Part shown: in pieces, positions 37,401 to 45,222 of the stretch | How positions within the stretch are numbered: the first letter of the stretch is position 1 | How the letters are laid out: the number at the start of each line of letters is the position of its first letter | Assembly: GCF_044068625.1 (NCBI RefSeq) | Contig: NZ_JBIPKH010000005.1 | Coordinates: 103,387 to 167,386, forward strand | Length of the DNA: 64,000 bases | Direction: 5' to 3' | From: Desulfurivibrio sp044068625 | GTDB lineage: Bacteria > Desulfobacterota > Desulfobulbia > Desulfobulbales > Desulfurivibrionaceae | The notes under the pieces: model-generated | The model's database searches: none | The model's input: only the letters and a program-made list of their open reading frames with translations | Told to the model about the DNA's origin: nothing | Program-made: the position numbers and the translations under genes

Positions 37401-37850
37401 CCAGGCCAGCGCCAGTTCCGGCCGATAAACGGCGTACTGATCGAAGAGATAGGCGATCTTCTCCGCCAACTGCAAACATTTCCAGTCATCACCATCGGCC
37501 AGATAACGATGCAGGGGGGCGAACTCCCCGGTCGCCGGCAAGCGGGGCAGCAGTTCCAGCAGGGCCAGGGCCAGGGTTTCCCGGTTGAAGGCGGCGGAGG
37601 TATTGTCCAGGGTGGCCCGCAGCAGCCGTTCCATGAAATGGCGGGGATGGGGGAAATCGGGATTGGCCCAAACGCCGAAGCGCTCGGCCAGACGCAGCCC
37701 CAGCCAGGTTGCCATCCCCCGGCTCTGAACCACGATACACTCAGGGGTCAGGGGATTGGCCGGGGGAGAAGCCAGCTCCTCCACCAGGCAATCCAGCAGG
37801 GCTTCAATCCGGTTGCTGCGGTAAAGAATCAGGCGACGTTCGCTGGGCAT
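34473..37850 (-). CDS. recC: Exodeoxyribonuclease V subunit RecC
   Basis: The Chi-recognition and scaffold subunit of RecBCD, which processes double-strand breaks. At 1125 aa it has the family length. The N-terminus has IVVQSRGMATWLGLRLAERFGVWANPDFPHPRHF. Middle regions with VMVPDIEIYAPLIEAVF and VCLLGMSDGAFPRR correspond to the inactive helicase-like domains, and a RecC-type C-terminal nuclease-like domain follows. No recB or recD lies within the window on either side, unlike the usual recCBD cluster. Confidence 0.95.
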   Translation of the reverse strand: MPSERRLILYRSNRIEALLDCLVEELASPPANPLTPECIVVQSRGMATWLGLRLAERFGVWANPDFPHPRHFMERLLRATLDNTSAAFNRETLALALLELLPRLPATGEFAPLHRYLADGDDWKCLQLAEKIAYLFDQYAVYRPELALAWEEEGAGPAARAESALGDNRWQPLLWRQLSRQFGSPVRPVREALIRLREGRLLRPELLPPRVMLFGITTLPPLYLALFNEAAGIIPVNLLLFSPAREYWADIFAPAALQQRLLRHNPAAAAHGPGDLHLSGGHPLLASLGRVGREFQDILEEQTEYQQGPHGDRFSEGLAVDGRPPTLLGRLQDDILGLRPPTAAAPPAADDRSIVIHSCHSPLREVEVLHDQLLSVLAAGEFSPHEIVVMVPDIEIYAPLIEAVFNRPPGDKLRIPYRIADRPMSREAELLEALLRLFELVGGRLGVSQVLDFLACEPVRRGQGLNDGQLRRIEQWLRRCLVRWGIDEEHRRQHGQPADRGNTWRFGLDRLLLGYAMPGREQHLFGGLLPYDDIEGQDSVTAGLLLAFCERLFKLARRVAAPHPLVQWVELVRQALVDFFDPQDGGTADEWQWQEIRTVLASLIEEGEAAGLARPVELPAFLRLLRARLDESGGSHGFLDGGLTFCTMLPMRTIPFPMVCLLGMSDGAFPRREGALGFDLMAAEPKPGDRSRRQEDRYLFLESLLAARRRLYISYVGRSIRDNRELPPSVLVDELLDCLAAMVFSSGEKDDPQEERQKVVARFVVQHPLQPFSPRYFQDQSGPLFTYAAEYLPEPASPAAGDRPGAEPPGQTPAVALAELHTFFRNPAAWYARRILGLSLPDRGEAAEDREPLFVEKLERHRIGRQLLQDPELILAGPDPSLLAIMRAAGALPPGGAAAVTLAAIIREVEPVAAFLAANPGGRPLPPLTLDLALPTGIRLVGELGQRGQAALLRSTPGKTSPAFFLVGWLDHLALCAQAPPDQTLQTIMVGRGDHNLADIRILRPLAPVTARELLQDLLELFQLGQRQPLPFFRRSSYELVSKLSAGGKTSAAAALVKARQAAHNAFYGTGYDHGVPPEATEPYVEMTFAPPHLPEFDGTGELLPGFEEVAQRVYQPMTRQLEKF

Positions 37851-37912
37851 GACGCAAGGTAATGGATCGGGACCGGCCCCGCAAGCCCGACCCCGTTGTC
37901 CAGCGGCAAAAA

Positions 37913-38881
37913 CTAGGGATTAAGCCGGCGCAGACAGGCCTGGAGGCGCTGAACCAGGGCGCCCAGCTCCGGCTTGGTGATCTGGTCGTCGGCCCCCACC
38001 TTCTCCCCCTTGTGGCGGGCCTGATCGTTGATCAGGGAGGAGAAGAGCATCACCGGGACCTTATCGAAGGCGGGCTGCTGCTTGATGCGCAGACAGAGAT
38101 GATGACCATCCATCCGCGGCATCTCGATATCGCTTACCACCCCCAGGATCTGCCCTTCGATCTCACCGGCGGCCATGGTCTGCTCCAGGAAATCCCAGGC
38201 CGACTGGCCGTCCTGGAATGCCTTGACCTTGTAACCCGCTCGCTCCAGAGTGCGGCTGATCTGGTCGCGGATCATGGCGGAATCGTCGGCAATCACCACG
38301 TACTTGTCGGTCTGCTCAGCGGTGGCCTGATCCTGGATGGCATGGCTGGCGTCATCCATGGCCATGCTGGGATCGATGTCGGCACAGATCTTCTCGAAAT
38401 CGATCATCTGGATAATCTGGTTGTTGACCAGGCACATGCCGGTAAGACTGCTCTTGCTGGCGATCACATCGGGGGGGGGCATGATCTGATTCCAGGAGAT
38501 GCGATAAACCTTGTCAACCCCATGGGAAATAAAGCTGAACAGCTTGCCGTTGATCTCGGAAACCACCACCACCCATTTAGCCTTGGCCTCGGGGGAGGTG
38601 TCGGGGGTATAGCCAAACCAGTGGCAGAGATCGATCAAGGGAATGGTACGGTTGCGGAGCAGAAAAACCCCCCGCACCGAAGGATGGCTTTCCGGCACCT
38701 CGGTCAGCTCGGCGGGCATCGCCACCAACTCCCGCACCTTGGCGGCGTTGATTCCGTAAGAGGTCTGAATGGGGGCGGCGGCCGCCGGATCAAGCCACTG
38801 CAGGTAAAGGGTGATCACTTCCAGTTCGTTGGTGCCGGACTCCAGCAAGATACCGGTCCGGGAACCCGCCATCTGACCCAT
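37913..38881 (-). CDS. cheV: CheV-type chemotaxis coupling protein (CheW plus receiver)
   Basis: A 322 aa protein. An N-terminal CheW domain (SYGINAAKVRELVAMP, GVFLLRNRTIPLIDLCHWF) is joined to a receiver with DD pocket (IADDSAMIRDQI), acceptor Asp in VSDIEMPRMDG and Lys in QITKPE. CheV links receptors to CheA and tunes the array by phosphorylation. I choose ATG 38881 because GGAGGAGG precedes it at good spacing; the longer frame to 38971 has no such site. It lies alone, 24 kb from the main chemotaxis operon. Confidence 0.93.
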   Translation of the reverse strand: MGQMAGSRTGILLESGTNELEVITLYLQWLDPAAAAPIQTSYGINAAKVRELVAMPAELTEVPESHPSVRGVFLLRNRTIPLIDLCHWFGYTPDTSPEAKAKWVVVVSEINGKLFSFISHGVDKVYRISWNQIMPPPDVIASKSSLTGMCLVNNQIIQMIDFEKICADIDPSMAMDDASHAIQDQATAEQTDKYVVIADDSAMIRDQISRTLERAGYKVKAFQDGQSAWDFLEQTMAAGEIEGQILGVVSDIEMPRMDGHHLCLRIKQQPAFDKVPVMLFSSLINDQARHKGEKVGADDQITKPELGALVQRLQACLRRLNP

Positions 38882-39024
38882 ACTCCTCCTCCCGCCACTG
38901 GTTATTGGAGAGCTTGCGCCCTGGCCGGCCGCGGGAAAAAGTTCGCGCAACCGTAAAGCATCAATCGGCACTATAGCGTGGCCGGACGATGTTTATCAAG
39001 CATTCATTACGCTCTTGGCCGGAC

Positions 39025-39450
39025 TCAATGGTGATAGAGGGCAAGCACCAGATCCACCGCCACCACCACAAGGGAGATGGCTACGATGAAGAGGTAATTG
39101 ATATTCTCTTTGGACTTGACCAGGGAGGAGAGAACATAGGCGACCAGCTCCCGGTCATCACTACTGAGCTGGCTCTGACCTTTGAGCTTTTCCAACAGCC
39201 GGTTGGCCACAATGGCCCGTCGTCGCCGCTCGGTGATGTAGTAGCGATAGGCGAAGAAGAAGATATAGCCCACCACCGCAAAATACCACAACGGCCGGAC
39301 CAGGGCCGGATTTATGGTCTCGACAATGGTCAGGACCCGGAAAGAAACCGCCGCCAGCAAACCCAGAACCATGGCCCCGTAAATCACCAGCGGCGGCATG
39401 GTATGGGGCAGGCCGTGCCGTTGGGCCGCCGCTTGCATCCGTTCGTTCAT
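39025..39450 (-). CDS. Hypothetical three-helix membrane protein
   Basis: A 141 aa protein with three transmembrane helices near residues 21-41, 53-70 and 119-138, and a basic cytoplasmic loop between helices 2 and 3 (ITERRRRAIVANRLLEKL). I do not recognise the family. Its ATG overlaps the rlmH stop by four bases, so it is translated from the speB-ykgJ-rlmH message. Confidence 0.7.
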   Translation of the reverse strand: MNERMQAAAQRHGLPHTMPPLVIYGAMVLGLLAAVSFRVLTIVETINPALVRPLWYFAVVGYIFFFAYRYYITERRRRAIVANRLLEKLKGQSQLSSDDRELVAYVLSSLVKSKENINYLFIVAISLVVVAVDLVLALYHH

Positions 39451-39935
39451 TTGTGATAACCACTGCCGATTTTAATGGTCCAGGCCCGGTATAGCTGCTC
39501 CAGCAGCAGCAGTCGAGCCATCTCATGGGTAAAAGTCAAGGCCGACAGGGAGAGGACCAGATCGGCCCGGGCCTTCACCTCCGGCGCCAGCCCCAGGGGA
39601 CCACCCAGGGCAAAGGCAATCCGGTTGCTCCCCTGCTCCTCCCAGCGGGTCAGGATCTCGGCCAGCTCCGGCGAGGTCGGCATCCTGCCGCCGGGGTCCA
39701 GGGCCACCAGGCGGGCGCCCTCCGGCAGATGGGAGAGCAGCAGACGACCCTCCTGGCGGATCAACCGCGCCTCCTCACCTTCATTTTTCACCCCGCCACC
39801 CCGGGGAGGTTTAGGGGCCTTGATGGTGGTGATCTTCAATTCGACATAACGGCCCAGGCGAACGACGAAATCATCGATCCCCCGCGCCAGGTACTCCTCC
39901 CGGGTCTTGCCGAGAAACAGCAGCTCAAAGCGCAT
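39447..39935 (-). CDS. rlmH: 23S rRNA (pseudouridine1915-N3)-methyltransferase RlmH
   Basis: SPOUT-class methyltransferase acting on helix 69 of 23S rRNA. The 162 aa from ATG 39935 is the normal family length; the in-frame extension to 39980 is not typical. Signature parts are ALDPGGRMPTSPELAEIL, IAFALGGPLGLAPEV (SAM knot) and LSLSALTFTHEMARLLLLEQLYRAW, with the C-terminal GSGYHK motif. It is in a minus-strand run after a YkgJ-type gene (10 bases) and overlaps the next membrane protein gene. Confidence 0.96.
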   Translation of the reverse strand: MRFELLFLGKTREEYLARGIDDFVVRLGRYVELKITTIKAPKPPRGGGVKNEGEEARLIRQEGRLLLSHLPEGARLVALDPGGRMPTSPELAEILTRWEEQGSNRIAFALGGPLGLAPEVKARADLVLSLSALTFTHEMARLLLLEQLYRAWTIKIGSGYHK

Positions 39936-39945
39936 CCGGCAATCT

Positions 39946-40317
39946 TCAACCTTTGCCCATGGCCAGGCGGAACTCCTCATGGGTCAAGTCGGCCTTGAAA
40001 CCGGGGCAGGAGTCGCGGATCACCTCGAAGTTGCTGCTGTCGGCCAGCATGCTGGGATGGAGGGGCCACTGGCGGCAGCGCCAGGGTTTGCCCTCATGGA
40101 TGGTACAGCCGTTTTCATAGAAGATGCAGTGACCGTCCACGGTCTTCATCTGGACGGTTTTGCCGGTGACCCGCAGATAGCGCTCCTTCACTTCGGCAAA
40201 GGGCAGGCCCAAATGGGCGCTCAGCCGCTCCCGGTCAGCCTGGTCCAGGGAAACCGTGGTTTCCCCCTGACAGCAGTAGCCGCAGCGGCGGCAATCAAAA
40301 ATTTTCGACTCGGACAT
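39946..40317 (-). CDS. YkgJ-family cysteine cluster protein
   Basis: A 123 aa protein with CRRCGYCCQGETTVSL at the N-terminus and CIFYENGCTIHEGKPWRCRQWPLHP centrally, the eight-Cys YkgJ signature expected to bind a metal or iron-sulfur cluster. It starts at ATG 40317, eleven bases after the speB stop, and continues into rlmH. This is the second YkgJ-type protein in the window, smaller than the one at 23.1 kb. Function unknown. Confidence 0.9.
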   Translation of the reverse strand: MSESKIFDCRRCGYCCQGETTVSLDQADRERLSAHLGLPFAEVKERYLRVTGKTVQMKTVDGHCIFYENGCTIHEGKPWRCRQWPLHPSMLADSSNFEVIRDSCPGFKADLTHEEFRLAMGKG

Positions 40318-40328
40318 GGTTTGGTTCC

Positions 40329-41207
40329 TTACTTCTGCACTGGAAAAAGATAGCCCAGGGTGCGATAGATCAACTTGGCGGCGGTAAAGGCGGCATGCTC
40401 GGCCCCGGGCCGGGGCGCGAGTTCGACCACATCCAGGCCGACCAGGCCGTGGGGCCCCCGGGCCAGGGCGCGGGTCAAGGCGATGATCTCTCCCCAAAAG
40501 AGGCCGCCCGGCTCCGGAGTGCCGGTGGCCGGCATGATGGTCGGATCCAGCCCGTCCACATCCACCGTGAGATAGACCGGCCCCTTGATCTCGGCCAGCA
40601 GTTGCTCCAGCCAGTCGGACTGCTCGAGAATGCGGGCCATGGTGAAGGGTTGCCAGTGGCGCTCCCCCACCAGCTCCCACTCCTCCCGGGAAAAGGAACG
40701 AATCCCCACCTGGGAAAAGGGAATTTCAAGCTCGGCGACCCGCCGCATCACGCAGGCGTGACTCAACCGGGTGCCGTCGTAACTTTCACGCAGGTCAAGA
40801 TGGGCGTCCACCTGGACCACGTGCAGATCGGGATATTTTTCCCGCATGGCCGCCACCGCCGGGCCGCTCACGGTGTGTTCGCCTCCCAGCAGGACCGGGA
40901 AAAGCCCGGCGGCCAGTTCAGCGGCCACCGCCGCTTTAATCAGCCGGCAGGCCTCCGCCGATGACACTCCGGCCAGGGCCAGGGGGGGCCTGGTGACGAT
41001 GCCGGCCTGTACCGTCTCCTGGAGCAACTCATCGTCAAAAACCTCCAGGGCCGGAGAGGCCTGCAGGATGGCCAACGGCCCCTCTTCGGTGCCGCCGCCC
41101 CAGCTTACGGTGGCGGCCAAGGGGGCGGAAAGAACGGCGATCCGGGGGGCGACCCCCACCTCGGATTCCGCGCCTAAAAAAAGGGGATAATCGGTGGCTG
41201 TTTTCAT
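40329..41207 (-). CDS. speB: Agmatinase/arginase-family ureohydrolase
   Basis: Manganese ureohydrolase, most like agmatinase (agmatine to putrescine and urea). Metal-binding motifs are complete: LLGGEHTVS, VQVDAHLDLRESYDGTRLSHA and LTVDVDGLDPTIMP, with the Glu of GLDVVELAPRPG. The protein is 292 aa from ATG 41207; an in-frame ATG at 41225 is possible but its ribosome site is no better. Whether agmatine or another guanidino compound is the substrate cannot be told from sequence. It begins the operon leading to rlmH. Confidence 0.88.
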   Translation of the reverse strand: MKTATDYPLFLGAESEVGVAPRIAVLSAPLAATVSWGGGTEEGPLAILQASPALEVFDDELLQETVQAGIVTRPPLALAGVSSAEACRLIKAAVAAELAAGLFPVLLGGEHTVSGPAVAAMREKYPDLHVVQVDAHLDLRESYDGTRLSHACVMRRVAELEIPFSQVGIRSFSREEWELVGERHWQPFTMARILEQSDWLEQLLAEIKGPVYLTVDVDGLDPTIMPATGTPEPGGLFWGEIIALTRALARGPHGLVGLDVVELAPRPGAEHAAFTAAKLIYRTLGYLFPVQK

Positions 41208-41284
41208 CACCCCTACATAATCCATTTAAGGCCGGACAACAAGTGGCAGTGAGCGGCCGGGCCACTCTCAGCCGATCCGCCTGA

Positions 41285-41785
41285 CTACCTGGCGAGATAG
41301 TGATCCAGCATCTGGCGGGCCGGAACGGCATCCCAGTTCACCGCGCCGATGATCTTTTCCCGCAGCACCCCATCATGATCAATGATGTAGGTTTCCGGCA
41401 CCCCGGTGAGCCCGTAGGCCTGGGCAATCTTGGACCCCGGATCCAGCAGGAGGGGAAAATCGCCCTTGATCATGGCGACCATATTGCCGGCCAACACCGG
41501 ATCATCCTGATAGAGTACGGTCAGCACCGTGAGGGGCTCGGCGGCATAGTCGGCTTTAAGCCGCTGAATATGGGCCAGTTCCTCCCGGCAGGAGGGGCAC
41601 CAGGTGGCCCAGAAGTGGAGAAAAACCACCTGCCCGCTCAACTCGGCAAGGTCCCAGTTCCGGCCCCGGGTATCCACCAGCTGAAAGTCCGGGGCCGCTT
41701 CACCCACTTCGGCCACCTCCCGGCCGCAAGCGGTCAGAAGCAAAAAGAGACAACATACTGCGATCAAAGGAAAAAATCTTTTCAT
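41285..41785 (-). CDS. TlpA/ResA-like thioredoxin lipoprotein
   Basis: A 166 aa periplasmic thiol-disulfide oxidoreductase. The signal peptide has lipobox LLLTAC. The thioredoxin fold carries the active-site WCPSC in FLHFWATWCPSCREEL and the cis-Pro region GVPETYIID. This type keeps cytochrome or other exported-protein cysteines reduced. ATG 41785 has AGGAGTTA upstream. A TATAAA at about 41835 on the minus strand may be its -10, but the -35 is poor. Longer in-frame starts are not coding. Confidence 0.9.
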   Translation of the reverse strand: MKRFFPLIAVCCLFLLLTACGREVAEVGEAAPDFQLVDTRGRNWDLAELSGQVVFLHFWATWCPSCREELAHIQRLKADYAAEPLTVLTVLYQDDPVLAGNMVAMIKGDFPLLLDPGSKIAQAYGLTGVPETYIIDHDGVLREKIIGAVNWDAVPARQMLDHYLAR

Positions 41786-41912
41786 AAAAATAACTCCTGG
41801 ATCTGTTCTGGGTGAGTGCCGCAGGCGATATTTATAACATGACACCGCCCCCCGATGCCAGTTCCCTTCTGCCCGCCACAGCCGAAAAAAGAGCGGGGCT
41901 CTCCGGCACGCG

Positions 41913-41941
41913 TTGCCATCACCTGGCCGGTGGGGTATAAA
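41913..41941 (+). promoter_or_regulatory. sigma-70 type promoter for the DUF502 gene
   Basis: TTGCCA (41913-41918), exact 17-base spacer and TATAAA (41936-41941), 34 bases before the ATG. Confidence 0.65.
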
Positions 41942-41974
41942 TTGTGCAGAGATCCGCCAAGGAGGGATCAATAC

Positions 41975-42517
41975 ATGAAAAAAATCAGCCAGTATTTCCT
42001 GCATGGCCTGCTCTTTCTGGTGCCGGTGGTGGCCACGGTGTACGTGGTCTACCTGATTTTCACCAAGATCGACGGCATCTTTCCCTTTGCCGTACCCGGC
42101 GCGGGCTTTCTGCTGACCATCGGCCTGATTCTGGGAGTGGGCTTCGTGACCTCGAACCTGCTGGCCCACCGGCTGCTGACCCTGATCGACCGGCTCTTTG
42201 CCCGGCTGCCGCTGGTGGCCCTGCTCTACAGCTCGATCAAGGATCTGGTCAACGCCTTTGTCGGCGACAAGAAGAGCTTCAACAAACCGGTGGCGGTGGC
42301 CCTGGATGGCGAGGGGCAGCTCCGGGTCCTGGGCTTCATCACCAGGGATGACCTGCAAAACCTGGGCCTGAGCGACAGTGTGGCCGTCTATCTCCCCCAG
42401 TCCTACAACTTCGCCGGCAACCTGATCATTGTCCCCCGCCACCGGATCACCCCCTTGGCCGCCAACCCCGCCGAGGTGATGAAACTGATCGTCTCCGGCG
42501 GGGTCTCCTCCCGTTAA
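41975..42517 (+). CDS. DUF502 family inner-membrane protein
   Basis: A 180 aa protein of the DUF502 family. Two transmembrane helices (about 8-29 and 42-62) precede the conserved cytoplasmic part: RLPLVALLYSSIKDLVNAF, then VLGFITRDD and VAVYLPQSYNFAGNLIIVP. The ATG at 41975 has AAGGAGG. The family is widespread in Gram-negatives with unknown function. It stands alone, upstream of the DUF362 pair. Confidence 0.92.
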   Translation: MKKISQYFLHGLLFLVPVVATVYVVYLIFTKIDGIFPFAVPGAGFLLTIGLILGVGFVTSNLLAHRLLTLIDRLFARLPLVALLYSSIKDLVNAFVGDKKSFNKPVAVALDGEGQLRVLGFITRDDLQNLGLSDSVAVYLPQSYNFAGNLIIVPRHRITPLAANPAEVMKLIVSGGVSSR

Positions 42518-42613
42518 GACCGGCGGCCGCCTTGCCAGCCGACCCGGTTTCACGTTAGACTGGCGACAACAGCCCCAGCTTACCCAAGGTAGACCAACCC
42601 ATCAGGAGAGATT

Positions 42614-43525
42614 ATGGACCGCCGAAAATTTCTGCTGCGATCAACGGTGGCCGGCAGCACCCTGCTGCTCCCCCCGGCCATGGACACTCTCTGGAGCCGG
42701 GGCCTGGCCGCCGGCCATCCCGACCTGGTGATGACCAAAGGTGGAGATCCCCGCCAGGCCACCCGGCAGGCGGTGGCCGCTTTGGGCGGGATGGACCGCT
42801 TTGTCAGCCGGGGCGATATCGTGGTGGTCAAACCCAATATCGCCTTTGATCGTGGCCCCGAGCTGGCCGCCACCACCAACCCCCAGGTCCTGGCGGCGGT
42901 GGCCGAGATGTGCCTGGAGGCCGGAGCCCGGCAGGTCAAGGTGTTCGACCGCACGGTCAATGACGCCCGCCGCTGTTATGTGCAGAGTGGCATCGCCGCG
43001 GCCTTAAAGCCGCTGGATGTGGAGCTGAAATACGTTGATGACCGCCGTTTCCGGGAGATGCGGATCGGCGGCGAGGCGCTGCCCAGCTGGCCCCTTTACA
43101 CCGAGGCGATCGAGGCCGACGTGCTGATCAACGTGCCCATCGCCAAGCATCACGGCCTGGCCCGGATCACCATGGGGATCAAAAACCTGATGGGAATCAT
43201 GGGCGGCAACCGCAGCCGGATCCACCAGCGTCTGGACCTGGCCCTGGCCGAAATGGCCGGCTTCGTCAAACCCCGGCTAACCATTATCGACGCCATCCGC
43301 ATTCTAGTGGCCAATGGACCCCAGGGGGGCAACCTGGATGACGTGCGTCACCCCGGGGTAATCATCGCCGGCACCGACCAGGTGGCCGCCGATTCCCTGG
43401 GAGCCACCCTGTTTGAGATGCGGGGCAGCGATCTGGGTTACGTCCGCGAAGCGGTCCGCCTGGGGGTGGGGGAGGCCGATCTGGACAAACTGGAAATCCG
43501 TCGTCTCAACCTGGAGAGCGCCTGA
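42614..43525 (+). CDS. DUF362 protein with twin-arginine leader
   Basis: A 303 aa protein. The N-terminus MDRRKFLLRSTVAG is a twin-arginine (Tat) leader, so it should be exported folded. The body is DUF362: VVVKPNIAFDRGPELAATTNP, VFDRTVNDARRCY, LINVPIAKHHGLARITMGIKNLMG, and ADSLGATLFEM. No ferredoxin motif is present in this member. It has AGGAG before ATG and lies one base before the next gene's start, so it almost certainly works with that iron-sulfur membrane protein. The reaction is unknown. Confidence 0.9.
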   Translation: MDRRKFLLRSTVAGSTLLLPPAMDTLWSRGLAAGHPDLVMTKGGDPRQATRQAVAALGGMDRFVSRGDIVVVKPNIAFDRGPELAATTNPQVLAAVAEMCLEAGARQVKVFDRTVNDARRCYVQSGIAAALKPLDVELKYVDDRRFREMRIGGEALPSWPLYTEAIEADVLINVPIAKHHGLARITMGIKNLMGIMGGNRSRIHQRLDLALAEMAGFVKPRLTIIDAIRILVANGPQGGNLDDVRHPGVIIAGTDQVAADSLGATLFEMRGSDLGYVREAVRLGVGEADLDKLEIRRLNLESA

Positions 43526-43526
43526 A

Positions 43527-45185
43527 ATGAGTTTGGCCGCGATATTCTCCCCGCGCACCCTGCGGGTCGTCTCCCAGGGACTCTTCCTGCTCTTTTTTCT
43601 CTTTCTCTTCGTGCAAACCGAGGGCAAGGGAGCCGATGAACTGGGCTGGCCGGTACGGCTCTTTCTCGACTTCAACCCCCTGATCCTGCTGACCACCCTG
43701 CTCAGCGCCCACAGCGCCCCCAGCGCTTTTTTCCTGGCGCTGATCGTGGTGGTGATCACCCTGCTTTTGGGCCGGGTATTCTGCGGCTGGATCTGCCCCT
43801 TCGGCGCCCTGCACAATCTGGTCAGCCTGGCGGCCGGTCGAGGCCGCGCCTTGGCCCGGCACCCCGCCTGGTTCCAGCTCAAATACCTGACCCTGATCCT
43901 GCTGCTGGCCATGGCGGCCTTGGGCTCCCAGCAGGCCGGACTGCTCGACCCCATCACCCTGCTGATCCGCTCCTTGTCGGTGGGGGTCTATCCCGCCTTC
44001 AGCTATGCCGCCAGTGCCTTTTTCGACACCGTCTACCATCTGGAGATCGGGGGAATCACCGCCGTTTCCGAGTATATTTACGGACTGCTGCGGGATACGG
44101 TCCTACCCTTCCAGCAGCCCTTTTTCAGCCAGGCCCTGCTGATCACCCTGCTCTTTTGCGGACTGCTGGCCCTGAATCTTTATGAACGCCGCTTCTGGTG
44201 CCGCTATCTTTGCCCCCTGGGGGCGCTGCTGGGCTTGCTTGCCCGCTGGTCGCTGCTGAGCCGGGAGGTGGCCGAAGGCTGCACCGACTGCGGGGCCTGC
44301 GCCGGTCACTGCCCCGGCGGAGCCGAACCCCATGGCCTGCTCAGCAAACCGCTGTCCGGCAAGGCCGGAACGGCAAAGCGGCCTCCGAACTCTCCGACCC
44401 CGCCCTGGCGTAAAAATGAGTGTCATGCCTGTTTCAACTGTGACGATCTCTGCCCGCAAAAGCTGATCCGCTTTAAATTGCGCCGGCCGGGCCGGAGCAA
44501 CCCCGCGACTCCTGCCCCGGCGCCCGTGGCGACCGGCCCCGACTTGGGCCGCCGCCGCGTCCTGGGAACGGCGGCGGCTGGCCTGATAGCCGTGCCGCTG
44601 TTGCGGGTCAGCCGACCGCCGGAGGGTCGGGCCAATCCGCTCCTAATCAGACCGCCGGGCTCGGTCCCGGAAAAGGAGTTCCTGGCCCGCTGCGTTAAGT
44701 GCGGCGAATGCATGAAGGTCTGCCTGACCGGGGGGTTGCAGCCCACCCTGCTGGAAGCTGGCCTGGAGGGGATCTGGACCCCGATGCTGATCCCCAGGAT
44801 GGGTTATTGCGAGTACCACTGCACCCTCTGCGGCCAGGTCTGCCCCACCGGGGCGATCAAACGGCTGCCGGTGGCGGATAAAGTCCGGGTCAGGATCGGC
44901 CTGGCGATGTTCGACCGTGACCGCTGCCTGCCCTGGGCCTACGGCCGCCCCTGTATCGTTTGCGAGGAGGTCTGCCCCACCCCCAAAAAGGCGATCTGGT
45001 TCGAGGAGGTGGAGACGCGCGACCGCGATGGGGCCCTGGTGCGGGTCAAACGGCCCCATGTCGATCTGGAGCTCTGCATCGGCTGTGGTATCTGCGAAAC
45101 CCTCTGTCCGGTCACCGACAAACCAGCCATCCGGGTAACCAGCATCGGCGAGTCCCGCTCCCGGGAAAATCAGCTCCTGCTCTGA
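43527..45185 (+). CDS. NapH/NapG-like fused polyferredoxin membrane protein
   Basis: A 552 aa iron-sulfur protein. The N-terminal NapH-like half has about four to five membrane helices and the cytoplasmic loop motifs GRVFCGWICPFGALHN and FWCRYLCPLGALLG, then ferredoxin-type clusters CTDCGACAGHCPGG and CHACFNCDDLCPQK. After a linker comes GRRRVLGTAAAGLIAVPLL (about 345-363), a Tat-like twin-arginine segment. The NapG-like part follows with four more cluster motifs (CVKCGECMKVC, CEYHCTLCGQVCP, CIVCEEVCP, CIGCGICETLCP). It likely passes electrons from quinol to the exported DUF362 partner. Confidence 0.88.
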   Translation: MSLAAIFSPRTLRVVSQGLFLLFFLFLFVQTEGKGADELGWPVRLFLDFNPLILLTTLLSAHSAPSAFFLALIVVVITLLLGRVFCGWICPFGALHNLVSLAAGRGRALARHPAWFQLKYLTLILLLAMAALGSQQAGLLDPITLLIRSLSVGVYPAFSYAASAFFDTVYHLEIGGITAVSEYIYGLLRDTVLPFQQPFFSQALLITLLFCGLLALNLYERRFWCRYLCPLGALLGLLARWSLLSREVAEGCTDCGACAGHCPGGAEPHGLLSKPLSGKAGTAKRPPNSPTPPWRKNECHACFNCDDLCPQKLIRFKLRRPGRSNPATPAPAPVATGPDLGRRRVLGTAAAGLIAVPLLRVSRPPEGRANPLLIRPPGSVPEKEFLARCVKCGECMKVCLTGGLQPTLLEAGLEGIWTPMLIPRMGYCEYHCTLCGQVCPTGAIKRLPVADKVRVRIGLAMFDRDRCLPWAYGRPCIVCEEVCPTPKKAIWFEEVETRDRDGALVRVKRPHVDLELCIGCGICETLCPVTDKPAIRVTSIGESRSRENQLLL

Positions 45186-45222
45186 TTACAGCCGGGGTCG
45201 CTTGGGGGGCCAGGAAGGGTGA

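Noticed and set aside
38471..38479. Nine-base G run in cheV as a phase-variation tract
   Set aside because: It encodes the Pro run of MPPPD in the CheW domain; shorter than the 13-base tract and not in a surface protein, so I give it no weight.
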